Shown here: positions 7,935 to 15,735 of the stretch, in pieces
Numbering within the stretch: the first letter of the stretch is position 1
Layout: each line of letters starts with the position of its first letter
From: GCA-2688105 sp964499445
GTDB lineage: Bacteria > Chloroflexota > Dehalococcoidia > Dehalococcoidales > GCA-2688105
Direction: 5' to 3'
Length of the DNA: 26,013 nucleotides
Assembly: GCA_964499445.1 (NCBI GenBank)
Contig: CAZCLE010000012.1
Span: 1 to 26,013 of the forward strand
Translations under genes and position numbers: made by a program
Notes under the pieces: generated by a model
Told to the model about the DNA's origin: nothing
Database searches by the model: none
The model's input: only the letters and a program-made list of their open reading frames with translations

Positions 7935-8483
7935 CTAGGCTGTCTTCTGTCTTTTGTTACGGGCTTCGGATACCTTTTCCGACACCGGCAGCGGGCTTTG
8001 ACCTCCCCTGGTCATGGCTATGCGTCCCGTCTTGGTCATTTCCTTGATACCAAAACTGCGAAGTAGATTAACCAGGGAGTCGATTTTCTCCTCACCACCG
8101 GTAACCTCGATGGTTAGCGAATCAGGGGCAACATCCACGATATTCGCCCTAAATACATCTACAATCTGTATAATCTCGCTTCTAGTCGCCGAGGTAGCTT
8201 TTACCTTAATCAAGGCCATTTCTCGAGCAATCGTTTCCTCTTCAGAGATATCCGATACCTTAACTACATCCACAACCTTGGCTAACTGCTTCCTAACCTG
8301 CTCCACCGTTGCCGCTACTCCATTGACGACAATGGTCATCCGTGACAGGTGAGGCAGTTCACTATGCCCGACGACAATACTCTCAATATTGTAGCCACGT
8401 CTGCGGAAAAGGCTAGCCATCCGGGTAAGTACCCCCGGTCTATCCGCTACCAAGGCAATTAGAGTGTGCCGCCTGGTTACCAT
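7935..8483 (-). CDS. ilvN: Acetolactate synthase small (regulatory) subunit, full length
   Basis: This regulatory subunit activates IlvB and gives valine sensitivity. Its 182 residues contain an N-terminal ACT domain (about 4-78, with ADRPGVLTRMASLFRRRGYNIES) and the family's C-terminal domain (about 85-160, with FRANIVDVAPDSLTIEVTG and LLRSFGIKEMTKTGRIAMTRG). A short Lys/Arg-rich tail follows. The start is ATG at 8483. It lies 60 bases after a second, shorter ACT-only paralogue, and the two N-terminal domains are clearly homologous. It probably forms the main regulatory partner of the ilvB product. Confidence 0.95.
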   Translation of the reverse strand: MVTRRHTLIALVADRPGVLTRMASLFRRRGYNIESIVVGHSELPHLSRMTIVVNGVAATVEQVRKQLAKVVDVVKVSDISEEETIAREMALIKVKATSATRSEIIQIVDVFRANIVDVAPDSLTIEVTGGEEKIDSLVNLLRSFGIKEMTKTGRIAMTRGGQSPLPVSEKVSEARNKRQKTA

Positions 8484-8543
8484 TTCACCACCTCTTTCCT
8501 GAGTCTCTCAATAGCCAGGATTACAGTCGTTCCTCACTGTATC

Positions 8544-8807
8544 TCATGCGTGAAACTCAGACACCTTAACCACATCTACTATTTTATCTAACTGCTTTTT
8601 AAGCTGGTCCACTGTAGTTTTTGTTCCACTCAAAACAATGGTTACGCGGGTTAAATTAGGTAGCTCGCTATTGTCCACGTTAATCGTGTCAATCACGTTA
8701 ACACTCTCAATATTGAAGCCACGCCTACGGAAAACGCTGGCCATTCGGTTCAGCACCCCAGGCTTATCCTCCAGCACAGCAACTAGGACGTGCTTCATCG
8801 TGTTCAT
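8544..8807 (-). CDS. Short ACT-domain acetolactate synthase regulatory paralogue
   Basis: This 87-residue protein is a single ACT domain closely resembling the first domain of the adjacent full-length IlvN: EDKPGVLNRMASVFRRRGFNIES here, and KQLDKIVDVVKVSEF matching the end of that domain. It lacks the IlvN C-terminal domain and carries a short insertion (IDTINVDN) after the first conserved block. The start ATG at 8807 overlaps the ilvB TGA stop as ATGA, with GAGGTAGCAGT just before it, so it should be translated in step with IlvB. It resembles single-ACT subunits such as enterobacterial IlvM/IlvN-small forms in architecture. It could bind valine, isoleucine or leucine, or modulate the IlvB-IlvN assembly; the ligand is not predictable here. 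Confidence 0.88.
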   Translation of the reverse strand: MNTMKHVLVAVLEDKPGVLNRMASVFRRRGFNIESVNVIDTINVDNSELPNLTRVTIVLSGTKTTVDQLKKQLDKIVDVVKVSEFHA

Positions 8808-10519
8808 ACTGCTACCTCTTTTCTGGGTGCCTTAAGAGACTCGGCTTTCCTGGGTTCCTCAAGACACTCAGCTACAGTGGCTCCCGGCGGCACCATAGGG
8901 TAAACATTCTCTCCCGGTTCCACCACAAAATCAATCAGGAAAGGCCCTTCATGCTGCATAGCTTGCTCAATAGCTGGAACTACTTCCTCGCTACGCTTAA
9001 CCCTTAACGCTGAGATTCCATACGCCTCAGCAATCTTGACAAAGTCCGGGCTAGCCAATGGAGAAGCCACATATCGCTTCCCGTAGAAAAATTCCTGCCA
9101 CTGTCTTATCATCCCTAAATGGGCGTTGTTCATGATAGCAATCTTAACCGCTAATCGTTCCTGAACTATGGTGGCTAACTCCTGTATAGTCATCTGAAAA
9201 CCACCGTCACCGGCGATACACCAGACCGTATCATCAGGACAGCCCACCTTAACCCCCATAGCTGCCGGAAGCTCAAATCCCATGGTTCCCAATCCACCCG
9301 ACGAGATCAGGCTATTGGGTCTATCATACCAGAAATGCTGAGCCGCCCACATCTGGTTCTGACCTACTCCGGTAACAATGATAGCTTCACCCCGGGTTAC
9401 CTCATGTATTTTACGGATGACAAACTGGGGCAGGAGCTCCTCACACTCTCTAATTTCGGTGGCCGGGTGTTCCTTTCGCCAGTCCTCCAGTTGTTGAATC
9501 CAGGTCACATGCTCCGTTGAGGTAATCAACTTATTTAATTCCTGAAGAATTGCCTTCACATCACCAACTATGGGCACGTCTACGCGTATGTTCTTCCCGA
9601 TTTCCGCCGGGTCAATATCAATATGGATAATACGGGCATGGGGAGCAAAGGTGCTTATCTTACCCGTAGCCCTATCGTCAAACCGCATCCCAATAGCTAT
9701 AAGGACATCGGTGGCATCAACCGCCATATTAGCATAAGCCATACCATGCATACCCAGCATACCAAAGCTTAGAGCGTGAGACTCAGGGAAACAACCAATA
9801 CCCAACAAGGTAGTAACCACTGGTATTTGGGCTGCCTCTGCCAGTTGTTTAAGTTCAGCATATGCCCCGGAGATAATTACTCCCCTACCGGCAATAATAA
9901 GCGGTTGCCGAGCTTCATTTATAAGCTTGGTTGCCTTTTTAATCTGTGTCGGGTGTCCCTGGAGAGTTGGTTTATAGCCGGGTAAATCCACTTTGTCCGG
10001 ATAATGAAATTCTGCCTCGTTTACAAGAACATCTCGCGGCACATCAATAAGTATTGGGCCGGGTCGCCCGGTCCGAGCCAGATGAAAGGATTCCTTAACT
10101 ACTTTAGCCAGTGAATCCACATCAAGGACAAGATAGTTATGCTTGGTAATCGGCAAAGTAATACCGGTAATATCTACCTCCTGAAAGGCATCTTTACCAA
10201 TTAGAGAGCTGGGCACCTGACCGGTTATGGCTACCACCGGGGATGAATCAAGGAAAGCATTGGCAATCCCGGTTACCAGGTTAGTAGCCCCGGGACCAGA
10301 GGTAGCCAGACATACGCCTACCTTTCCTGTGGCTCGGGCATAGCCATCGGCGGCGTGGGCGGCACCCTGCTCATGACGCACCAGAATGTGACGAAGCTGA
10401 GAATATTTAGGTAAGGTGTCATATAATGGCAAGAGCGCCCCACCGGGGTAACCGAAAATAACCTCTACCCCCTCCTTCACCAAACTTTCACATAGAATCT
10501 GGGCACCAGTCATCTTCAT
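8804..10519 (-). CDS. ilvB: Acetolactate synthase large (catalytic) subunit
   Basis: IlvB is the thiamine diphosphate enzyme that makes 2-acetolactate from two pyruvates, or 2-aceto-2-hydroxybutyrate from pyruvate and 2-oxobutyrate. At 571 residues it has normal length. The catalytic Glu50 lies in RHEQGAAHAADGYARATG. The central FAD-type domain follows, including GMLGMHG and GMRFDDRATGK. The ThDP/Mg2+ motif GDGGFQMTIQELATIVQ...NN lies near residues 440-470. The C-terminal tail (EEPRKAESLKAPRKEVAV) contains a small repeated K/R-E-rich pattern beyond the usual family end. The start is ATG at 10519. The stop overlaps the start of the short ACT paralogue by four bases, and ilvD ends 12 bases upstream. 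Confidence 0.98.
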   Translation of the reverse strand: MKMTGAQILCESLVKEGVEVIFGYPGGALLPLYDTLPKYSQLRHILVRHEQGAAHAADGYARATGKVGVCLATSGPGATNLVTGIANAFLDSSPVVAITGQVPSSLIGKDAFQEVDITGITLPITKHNYLVLDVDSLAKVVKESFHLARTGRPGPILIDVPRDVLVNEAEFHYPDKVDLPGYKPTLQGHPTQIKKATKLINEARQPLIIAGRGVIISGAYAELKQLAEAAQIPVVTTLLGIGCFPESHALSFGMLGMHGMAYANMAVDATDVLIAIGMRFDDRATGKISTFAPHARIIHIDIDPAEIGKNIRVDVPIVGDVKAILQELNKLITSTEHVTWIQQLEDWRKEHPATEIRECEELLPQFVIRKIHEVTRGEAIIVTGVGQNQMWAAQHFWYDRPNSLISSGGLGTMGFELPAAMGVKVGCPDDTVWCIAGDGGFQMTIQELATIVQERLAVKIAIMNNAHLGMIRQWQEFFYGKRYVASPLASPDFVKIAEAYGISALRVKRSEEVVPAIEQAMQHEGPFLIDFVVEPGENVYPMVPPGATVAECLEEPRKAESLKAPRKEVAV

Positions 10520-10531
10520 AGTAGGCCTCCC

Positions 10532-12199
10532 TTATTTACTAAACACCGCCCCGGTGCTAGCTGAACATACCTTCTCGGCGTAATACCTGAGATAGCCTGT
10601 TTTTACTTTAGGTTCAAATTCAGCTAGACGTGCCAGACGCTCCGATATTTCTTTATCACCAAGCTCGACCTCAAGCTTATAATTGGGAATGTCAATCTTA
10701 ATTATATCCCCATTTTCTAAAGCGGCAATAGGCCCCCGGCTGGCCGCTTCAGGGGAGACATGCCCAATAGCCGCACCACGAGTCGCCCCGGAAAAACGCC
10801 CGTCGGTTATCAGGGCTACCTCCCTGTCCATACCCATACCGCTCAGAAGAGAGGTAGGGGTGAGCATCTCCCTCATCCCCGGCCCTCCTTTAGGTCCCTC
10901 GTAACGAATAACGAGCACATCGCCTGACTTTATACTTCCATTCATAATGGCCGCTGTAGCCTCTTCTTCGGAGTCAAATACCCGGGCCGGACCCTGATGA
11001 ATCATCATCTTGGGGACAACGGCGGCTCTCTTTACTACCCCACCCTCCGGTGCCAGATTGCCAAATAGGACAGCAATGCCTCCGGTAGCCGAGTAGGCAT
11101 CGGCGACTGAGTGAATAACCTCTCTATCCACAAATTGACTGTCAGCAATAATCTCCACCACCGATTTCCCCGATACGGTTTTTGCCTCCAATTTCAGTAA
11201 GCCCCGTAACTCCTTCATCACGGCAGCGATGCCGCCAGCACGGTCTAAATCCTCAAGATGATAGTCACCGGCTGGGCTTAGTTTACATAGGTGGGGAGTG
11301 CGCTGACTTATCTCATTCACCATTGACAGGGGTAAATCAACCTCTGCCTCCTGGGCTATAGCCATAAGGTGCAGAATTGAATTGGTGCTACCGCCTAGCG
11401 CCATATCAACGGTCAAGGCATTATACATAGAATCCTTAGTTACTATATCTCGCGGGCGAATATCATTGTTTAATAGCTCCATAACCTGTTGTCCGGCTCT
11501 CTTAGCCAGCTGTATCCGCCTGGCATCAATAGCCGGAATGGTGCCATTACCAACCAGTCCCATCCCCATGGCCTCAGTGGCACAATTCATGGTATTAGCG
11601 GTGAACATCCCAGAGCAACTACCACAACCAGGGCAGGCAACCTCCTCCAACCGTTCCAGTTCCTCCTGACTCATTTTCCCCGTAGTTACTTTCCCCACCG
11701 CCTCAAAGACAGAACTGAGGTCAACCTGTATAATCCCATTCTTACTACCTAGACGCCCGGCCAGCATGGGACCGCCGCTAACGAAGATAGCCGGTAGGTT
11801 CAGTCTTACCGCCGCCATAAGCATCCCCGGGATTATCTTGTCACAATTGGGAATAAAGACCAGGGCGTCAAAACCATGGGCCTCAGCTACTACTTCCGCT
11901 GAGTCAGCTATCAGTTCACGGCTGGGCAGGCTATATTTCATACCCGGGTGGTTCATAGCAATGCCGTCACACACGGCAATAGTATTGACCTCAAAGGGAA
12001 CACCCCCTCCACTCCGCACCCCGGCCTTAACCGCCTCGGCAATATCTCGCAGGTGTATATGCCCGGGGACAATCTCGCTAAAGCTGTTAATAACGCCGAT
12101 AAAAGGCTTATCCATCTCCGCCCGTGTGCAGCCTACGGCGTACAGTAACGACCGATGTGGAGCCCGCTCTATTCCCTTTTTAACCACGTCGCTTTTCAT
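10532..12199 (-). CDS. ilvD: Dihydroxy-acid dehydratase
   Basis: IlvD dehydrates dihydroxy acids to 2-oxoisovalerate and 2-oxo-3-methylvalerate using an iron-sulfur cluster. The 555-residue protein contains the cluster-region cysteines in CDGIAMNHPGM, FIPNCDKIIPGM and CPGCGSCSGMFTANTMNC, plus the late conserved DGRFSGATRGAAIGHVSPEA segment. The start is ATG at 12199, with GGAGAAGGT just upstream. It is the first gene of the ilv-leu block. A promoter-like site and a Rho-independent terminator in the 143-base leader suggest that expression of the whole operon is set by premature termination. Confidence 0.98.
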   Translation of the reverse strand: MKSDVVKKGIERAPHRSLLYAVGCTRAEMDKPFIGVINSFSEIVPGHIHLRDIAEAVKAGVRSGGGVPFEVNTIAVCDGIAMNHPGMKYSLPSRELIADSAEVVAEAHGFDALVFIPNCDKIIPGMLMAAVRLNLPAIFVSGGPMLAGRLGSKNGIIQVDLSSVFEAVGKVTTGKMSQEELERLEEVACPGCGSCSGMFTANTMNCATEAMGMGLVGNGTIPAIDARRIQLAKRAGQQVMELLNNDIRPRDIVTKDSMYNALTVDMALGGSTNSILHLMAIAQEAEVDLPLSMVNEISQRTPHLCKLSPAGDYHLEDLDRAGGIAAVMKELRGLLKLEAKTVSGKSVVEIIADSQFVDREVIHSVADAYSATGGIAVLFGNLAPEGGVVKRAAVVPKMMIHQGPARVFDSEEEATAAIMNGSIKSGDVLVIRYEGPKGGPGMREMLTPTSLLSGMGMDREVALITDGRFSGATRGAAIGHVSPEAASRGPIAALENGDIIKIDIPNYKLEVELGDKEISERLARLAEFEPKVKTGYLRYYAEKVCSASTGAVFSK

Positions 12200-12229
12200 A
12201 CCTTCTCCGGTTCCGTTACCGTCATAATT

Positions 12230-12253
12230 AAAAAACCGTCCCTGTGGGGACGG
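12230..12253 (-). terminator. Rho-independent terminator / probable attenuator before ilvD
   Basis: On the minus strand a perfect 7-bp GC-rich stem (CCGTCCC / GGGACGG, loop of four) is followed directly by six T residues, 30 bases before the ilvD ATG. Because a promoter-like element lies upstream of it on the same strand (12294-12323), it would act within the ilvD leader as an attenuator. It might also simply end the rpiB transcript. GTGGGATT (12275 to 12268) could pair with AATCC...CCAC (12256 to 12244) and free the operon from termination; that pairing is inferred. Confidence 0.75.
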
Positions 12254-12293
12254 ATTGAAAACTCCGAAATCCCACCTTCAGTTCTGGTAACAA

Positions 12294-12323
12294 AACATAA
12301 CATAATGCCCGTAGATGAGTCAA
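12294..12323 (-). promoter_or_regulatory. Candidate sigma-70 promoter of the ilv-leu operon
   Basis: Minus-strand TTGACT (12323-12318), an 18-base spacer and TATGTT (12299-12294) match the -35 and -10 consensus in five and four of six positions. Transcription would begin about 7-10 bases downstream and pass through the hairpin at 12230-12253 before reaching ilvD. The element lies after the rpiB stop codon. It is a match by eye only. Confidence 0.4.
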
Positions 12324-12342
12324 GCTATCTACTCTCGTATAA

Positions 12343-12777
12343 TTAGCCTTCCATAGCTCTTACCTTATCTAACCTTCGCTCATGTCTTCCCCTCTCAAAC
12401 TCAGTAGCGAGAAAAGCGCCAACGATTTCACTCACTACTCCCTGTCCTTCGGCGGCTCCCAAACAGAGGATATTGGCATCGTTGTGCTGGCGAGCCCGGC
12501 GAGCGCTGAATGTATCATGGCACAGGGCAGCCCTTATCCCCCTAACCTTATTAGCGGCAATACTCATACCAATGCCAGTATCACATATCAGAATGCCGTG
12601 TTTAAAATCGCCCCTGGCAACCGCTTCAGCTACCTTTTTAGCAATATCAGGGTAGTCGACCGAGTCAGTAGTAAAACAGCCAAAGTCCTCATAGTTATGT
12701 CCCATCTCGGTAACTAGCTTGATAATAAATTGCTTGAGGTCGAGCCCCCTATGGTCACCGCCAATAGCAATTCTCAT
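12343..12777 (-). CDS. rpiB: Ribose-5-phosphate isomerase B
   Basis: RpiB interconverts ribose 5-phosphate and ribulose 5-phosphate in the non-oxidative pentose phosphate pathway, supplying PRPP for purine and histidine synthesis. The 144-residue protein belongs to the RpiB/LacAB family. It begins MRIAIGGDHRGLDLK, carries the active-site segment ICDTGIGMSIAANKVRGIRAA (about 64-84) and continues with HDTFSARRARQHNDANILCLG. The usual CGTGIG reads CDTGIG here, a conservative oddity, while the adjacent Cys is kept. The start is ATG at 12777, behind a strong AAGGAGG. It follows tsaC by 29 bases on the same strand and probably shares its transcript. Confidence 0.95.
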   Translation of the reverse strand: MRIAIGGDHRGLDLKQFIIKLVTEMGHNYEDFGCFTTDSVDYPDIAKKVAEAVARGDFKHGILICDTGIGMSIAANKVRGIRAALCHDTFSARRARQHNDANILCLGAAEGQGVVSEIVGAFLATEFERGRHERRLDKVRAMEG

Positions 12778-12806
12778 TACCTCAACCTCCTTAATCCTCT
12801 CTAGGG

Positions 12807-13433
12807 TTAAATAATCTCACATACTTGCTTGAGTTCTGCCTTTGATATAGCGCCCTCCCGCAGAACCACCGGCGTCTCCCCGGTCACATCAACTATGGTA
12901 GATTCCCTGCCACCTGAGCACCGGCCACCATCAATAACTAAATCTATCTCACCACCAAATTGAGAGTAGACCTCATCAGCCGTCAACGCACTTGGCTGAC
13001 TGCTCAGATTAGCACTGGTGCCCACAATAGGCACCCCCAGACCTTCAATCAGGGCGACAGGAACCGGGTGAGCCGGGATGCGAATGGCTACCGTTGTCCC
13101 TCCAGCAGTGATAATATCCGGGACTGATTTAGACTTATGTAAAACTATGGTCAACGCTCCGGGCAAGAAACTACGAGCTAGAAGCCAGGCAACCGGCGGC
13201 ACCGGCTCAGCAATTTCGCTTATCTGAGAGGTATGAGCCAGCAGTAAAGGGAGCGCCATATTCTGTGGTCGTTCCTTTACCTGATAAACCCGCTCCACCG
13301 CCGACGGCAGGTTAGCGCAAGCCCCCAATCCATAGACGGTATCAGTAGGAAAGGCAACTATTCCCCCTTGCTTAAGGATGGAAACGCCCTTCTCAACCTG
13401 CTTCTGGATTGGTGAAGGTAGCTTATCTGACAT
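12807..13433 (-). CDS. tsaC: L-threonylcarbamoyladenylate synthase (TsaC/Sua5/YwlC family)
   Basis: This enzyme makes threonylcarbamoyl-AMP from threonine, bicarbonate and ATP for the t6A37 modification of ANN-decoding tRNAs. The 208-residue YrdC-type domain is complete: GGIVAFPTDTVYGLGA near residues 23-38, the KERP motif (53-56), LARSFLPGALTIVL, TVAIRIPAHP and VGTSANLSSQPS. There is no extra Sua5 C-terminal domain, so it is the short TsaC/YwlC form. The start is ATG at 13433, preceded only by a weak AAGG. It is divergent from guaA across a gap of about 75 bases that must hold both promoters. Confidence 0.94.
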   Translation of the reverse strand: MSDKLPSPIQKQVEKGVSILKQGGIVAFPTDTVYGLGACANLPSAVERVYQVKERPQNMALPLLLAHTSQISEIAEPVPPVAWLLARSFLPGALTIVLHKSKSVPDIITAGGTTVAIRIPAHPVPVALIEGLGVPIVGTSANLSSQPSALTADEVYSQFGGEIDLVIDGGRCSGGRESTIVDVTGETPVVLREGAISKAELKQVCEII

Positions 13434-13468
13434 TGCCTTGTACTATCTGTTAAGAATGACTTTCCCCT

Positions 13469-13497
13469 TGACGACAGTATACCATAATGGTAATCTT
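13469..13497 (+). promoter_or_regulatory. Possible guaA promoter in the tsaC-guaA divergent gap
   Basis: TTGACG (13469-13474) is a good -35 box. With a 17-base spacer the -10 would be TAATCT (13492-13497), which is weak. Transcription would then begin near the guaA ATG at 13509 and give an almost leaderless mRNA, which would agree with the absence of a ribosome-binding site there. This is a tentative match by eye. Confidence 0.3.
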
Positions 13498-13508
13498 TGG
13501 CCATAAAC

Positions 13509-15194
13509 ATGGTTAAAAAGGGTTCAAAGCCAACCTCAAAAGAGAGTCACCGGGTAGCTACCAGCGGCGATATTGAAGTCTCTACTTACTTAGAAATCGC
13601 TAAGGAAATGGGTGGCGAACAGCCGGTTGCCGCCAGGGAGGCTATATCTGGTGCTGAGCCTGAGACCATAATTATCATAGACTTTGGCTCACAATACAGC
13701 ATGCTAATTGCCCGGCGAGTCCGCGAGTGCCAGGTATACTGTGAACTAATCCCTCATGACACCCCCTGGGAGAGAATAGCCTCATTGAATCCCAAGGGAT
13801 TTATCCTCTCCGGAGGGCCATCCAGTGTCTATGAGCCTGGTGCCCCTCTAGCTCCGGCTTACATTTATGAAAGCCATTTGCCGGTACTGGGCATCTGCTA
13901 CGGGATGCAGGTTATCGCTAAACAGCTAGGCGGGCAGGTTGCACCAGGAGCCAAGCACGAGTATGGTCACGCTATCCTTCACCTGGGCGAGGTAGATTCG
14001 CCCCTATTTACCGATGTAGCTGCCTCCTCCCCGGTATGGATGAGCCACGCTGATAAAATTGAAGAAATGCCGCCAGGTTTCGCTGCCCTAGCCCATACTG
14101 AAAACTCACCCGTTGCTGTTATGGGCAATGAGGATGGGATATTTGGTCTCCAGTTCCACCCCGAGGTAGCCCATACCCCCCAGGGGAAGACTATCCTGAG
14201 AAATTTCGTCTACCAGATATGTGGCTGCAAGGGTAACTGGACAATGAGCAGCTTCGTGAACGATAGCATAACTAGAATCAGGAATCAGGTGAGCAGAGGC
14301 AAGGTAATCAATGCTCTATCAGGAGGGGTTGATTCGTCAGTAGTAGCTACCCTTCTCCACCGAGCTATTGGTGACCAGCTTACCTGCATCTTTGTCAATC
14401 ACGGGCTGCTGCGTCGTGAGGAAGTAGAGAGAACCTTTAATACCTTCCGACTTAATCTAGGTATGAACATTAATTATGTTGATGCCAGCGAAAGATTTCT
14501 TAATCGGCTGAAGGGAATAAGAGACCCGGAGAAGAAGCGCAAGGTTATCGGCGAGGAATTCATCAGAGTATTTGAAGAAGAAGCTAAAAAAATAGGTAAG
14601 GTTGATTTCCTGGCTCAAGGAACCCTCTACCCCGATGTTATTGAGAGTGCCTCTTCAGGAAGTAAAGCCTCAGCTAAGATAAAAACTCACCACAATGTGG
14701 GTGGACTGCCAGCCAAGATGAGACTCACCTTGCTTGAGCCGCTGCGCTCCCTGTTTAAGGATGAGGTGCGTCAAGTGGGACTGGAACTGGGCTTACCTGA
14801 AGAGATGGTGTGGCGACAGCCCTTCCCCGGCCCGGGTTTAGCTATTCGTATTATCGGTGAGGTGACCGGGGAAAAACTCGAGATACTTCGTAATGCCGAT
14901 TGGATTGTAATGAACGAGATTAAAAAAGCCAAGCTATATCGTCAACTATGGCAGAGCTTCGCTATACTCACCGATGTCAAATCGGTAGGAGTAATGGGGG
15001 ACTACAGGACATATAGCTATCTGGTGGCTATCCGCGCCGTAAACAGCGATGATGCTATGACTGCTGATTGGTCACGCCTTCCCTACGACCTACTGAATCG
15101 GATTTCCAACCGCATAGTTAATGAGGTGCCCGGAGTAAACCGGGTAGTCTACGATATAACATCCAAACCTCCGTCAACTATAGAATGGGAGTAG
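13509..15194 (+). CDS. guaA: GMP synthase (glutamine-hydrolysing)
   Basis: GuaA converts XMP to GMP. The class I amidotransferase domain (IIIIDFGSQYSMLIARRVRE, the catalytic Cys in GICYGMQ, FHPEVAHT) is followed by the ATP pyrophosphatase domain (ALSGGVDSSVVA) and the dimerisation domain (RQPFPGPGLAIRIIGEV, ending YDITSKPPSTIEWE). The family usually begins only a few residues before the IIDFGSQY strand. Here about 50 extra residues of low conservation precede it. ATG at 13509 is chosen. TTG at 13497 and ATG at 13608 are alternatives, and none has a clear ribosome-binding site. It heads the purine genes but is separated from purD by a restriction-modification island and a lipoprotein gene. Confidence 0.96.
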   Translation: MVKKGSKPTSKESHRVATSGDIEVSTYLEIAKEMGGEQPVAAREAISGAEPETIIIIDFGSQYSMLIARRVRECQVYCELIPHDTPWERIASLNPKGFILSGGPSSVYEPGAPLAPAYIYESHLPVLGICYGMQVIAKQLGGQVAPGAKHEYGHAILHLGEVDSPLFTDVAASSPVWMSHADKIEEMPPGFAALAHTENSPVAVMGNEDGIFGLQFHPEVAHTPQGKTILRNFVYQICGCKGNWTMSSFVNDSITRIRNQVSRGKVINALSGGVDSSVVATLLHRAIGDQLTCIFVNHGLLRREEVERTFNTFRLNLGMNINYVDASERFLNRLKGIRDPEKKRKVIGEEFIRVFEEEAKKIGKVDFLAQGTLYPDVIESASSGSKASAKIKTHHNVGGLPAKMRLTLLEPLRSLFKDEVRQVGLELGLPEEMVWRQPFPGPGLAIRIIGEVTGEKLEILRNADWIVMNEIKKAKLYRQLWQSFAILTDVKSVGVMGDYRTYSYLVAIRAVNSDDAMTADWSRLPYDLLNRISNRIVNEVPGVNRVVYDITSKPPSTIEWE

Positions 15195-15202
15195 GAGAGA
15201 GG

Positions 15203-15305
15203 TTAGCTTTGAATTGTTTTTGGTTAAATGATGCGTAAAATGTTGTAAAAAATTTGGGGAAACGAATCGTATCTGTTTAGCTCTGTTTAGCTTTGAATTG
15301 TTTTT
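15203..15305 (+). repeat. Direct repeats at left edge of the AT-rich island
   Basis: The 19-base TTAGCTTTGAATTGTTTTT occurs at 15203-15221 and again at 15287-15305. Just before the second copy, TCTGTTTAGC is repeated head-to-tail (15272-15281 and 15282-15291). The repeats sit right after guaA, where composition turns AT-rich and the restriction-modification genes begin. They may mark an integration or recombination junction, or bind a regulator. No matching copy was seen at the right edge. Confidence 0.6.
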
Positions 15306-15355
15306 CGAGTTATGTCAACAAGAGAGTGGGAGGGAAAAAGAAGAGGAGAGCTTAA

Positions 15356-15727
15356 ATGGGCAACGAAGCTAAGACCGAAAACCTAGTTAGGGGAATCCTA
15401 AAAGAGAAGGGATACTACGATAATAAAGAAATTGTTGTCGAGGAAAAGAAAAGCGATAATCCCATAATAGATAAATTACTAAAAAACGCATCTAAAAAGG
15501 GTAGCGGTGCTGGATATCCAGAATTTATTATCAGTTCAAAACAATTTAGTGGCTTCCTGATTGTAATAGAGTGCAAAGCAGAATTATCAAAGCATGAAAG
15601 CAAAGAATTAAATCACTATGCAGAGTATGCCGTTGATGGCGCATTACTGTACGGTTCTTATTTATCAAAGGAATACGATGTTCTTGCGATAGGAGTTAGT
15701 GGTGAGAATATAGATAACTTAAAATAG
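15356..15727 (+). CDS. BcgI-like restriction subunit, N-terminal nuclease part (frameshifted from the methyltransferase)
   Basis: This 123-residue frame is the nuclease domain of an HsdR_N-type PD-(D/E)xK family: Pro55-Glu56 in GYPEF and Glu72-Cys73-Lys74 in IECKAE, followed by YAEYAVDGALLYGSYLS. The start is ATG at 15356 with GAGGAG upstream. The frame ends at TAG 15725-15727, immediately after a run of four A. With one more A the reading continues NLKIAHYLLIKGT into the methyltransferase frame, giving a single protein of about 605 residues with the nuclease-methyltransferase layout of BcgI A subunits. So this is probably the first part of a broken gene, or of one rescued by frameshifting, or it reflects a sequencing error. 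The region is much more AT-rich than its neighbours, which suggests transfer. Confidence 0.85.
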   Translation: MGNEAKTENLVRGILKEKGYYDNKEIVVEEKKSDNPIIDKLLKNASKKGSGAGYPEFIISSKQFSGFLIVIECKAELSKHESKELNHYAEYAVDGALLYGSYLSKEYDVLAIGVSGENIDNLK

Positions 15728-15735
15728 CTCATTAT

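Noticed and set aside
12264..12276. T-box-like GGTGGGATTTCGG in the ilvD leader
   Set aside because: It resembles only the first part of the T-box consensus; the ACC half and a recognisable Stem I are missing in the short leader.
12200..12303. Leader-peptide frame running from ATG 12303 through the terminator hairpin into the ilvD start
   Set aside because: It has no ribosome-binding site, lacks a run of branched-chain codons, and begins upstream of the start expected from the promoter match.
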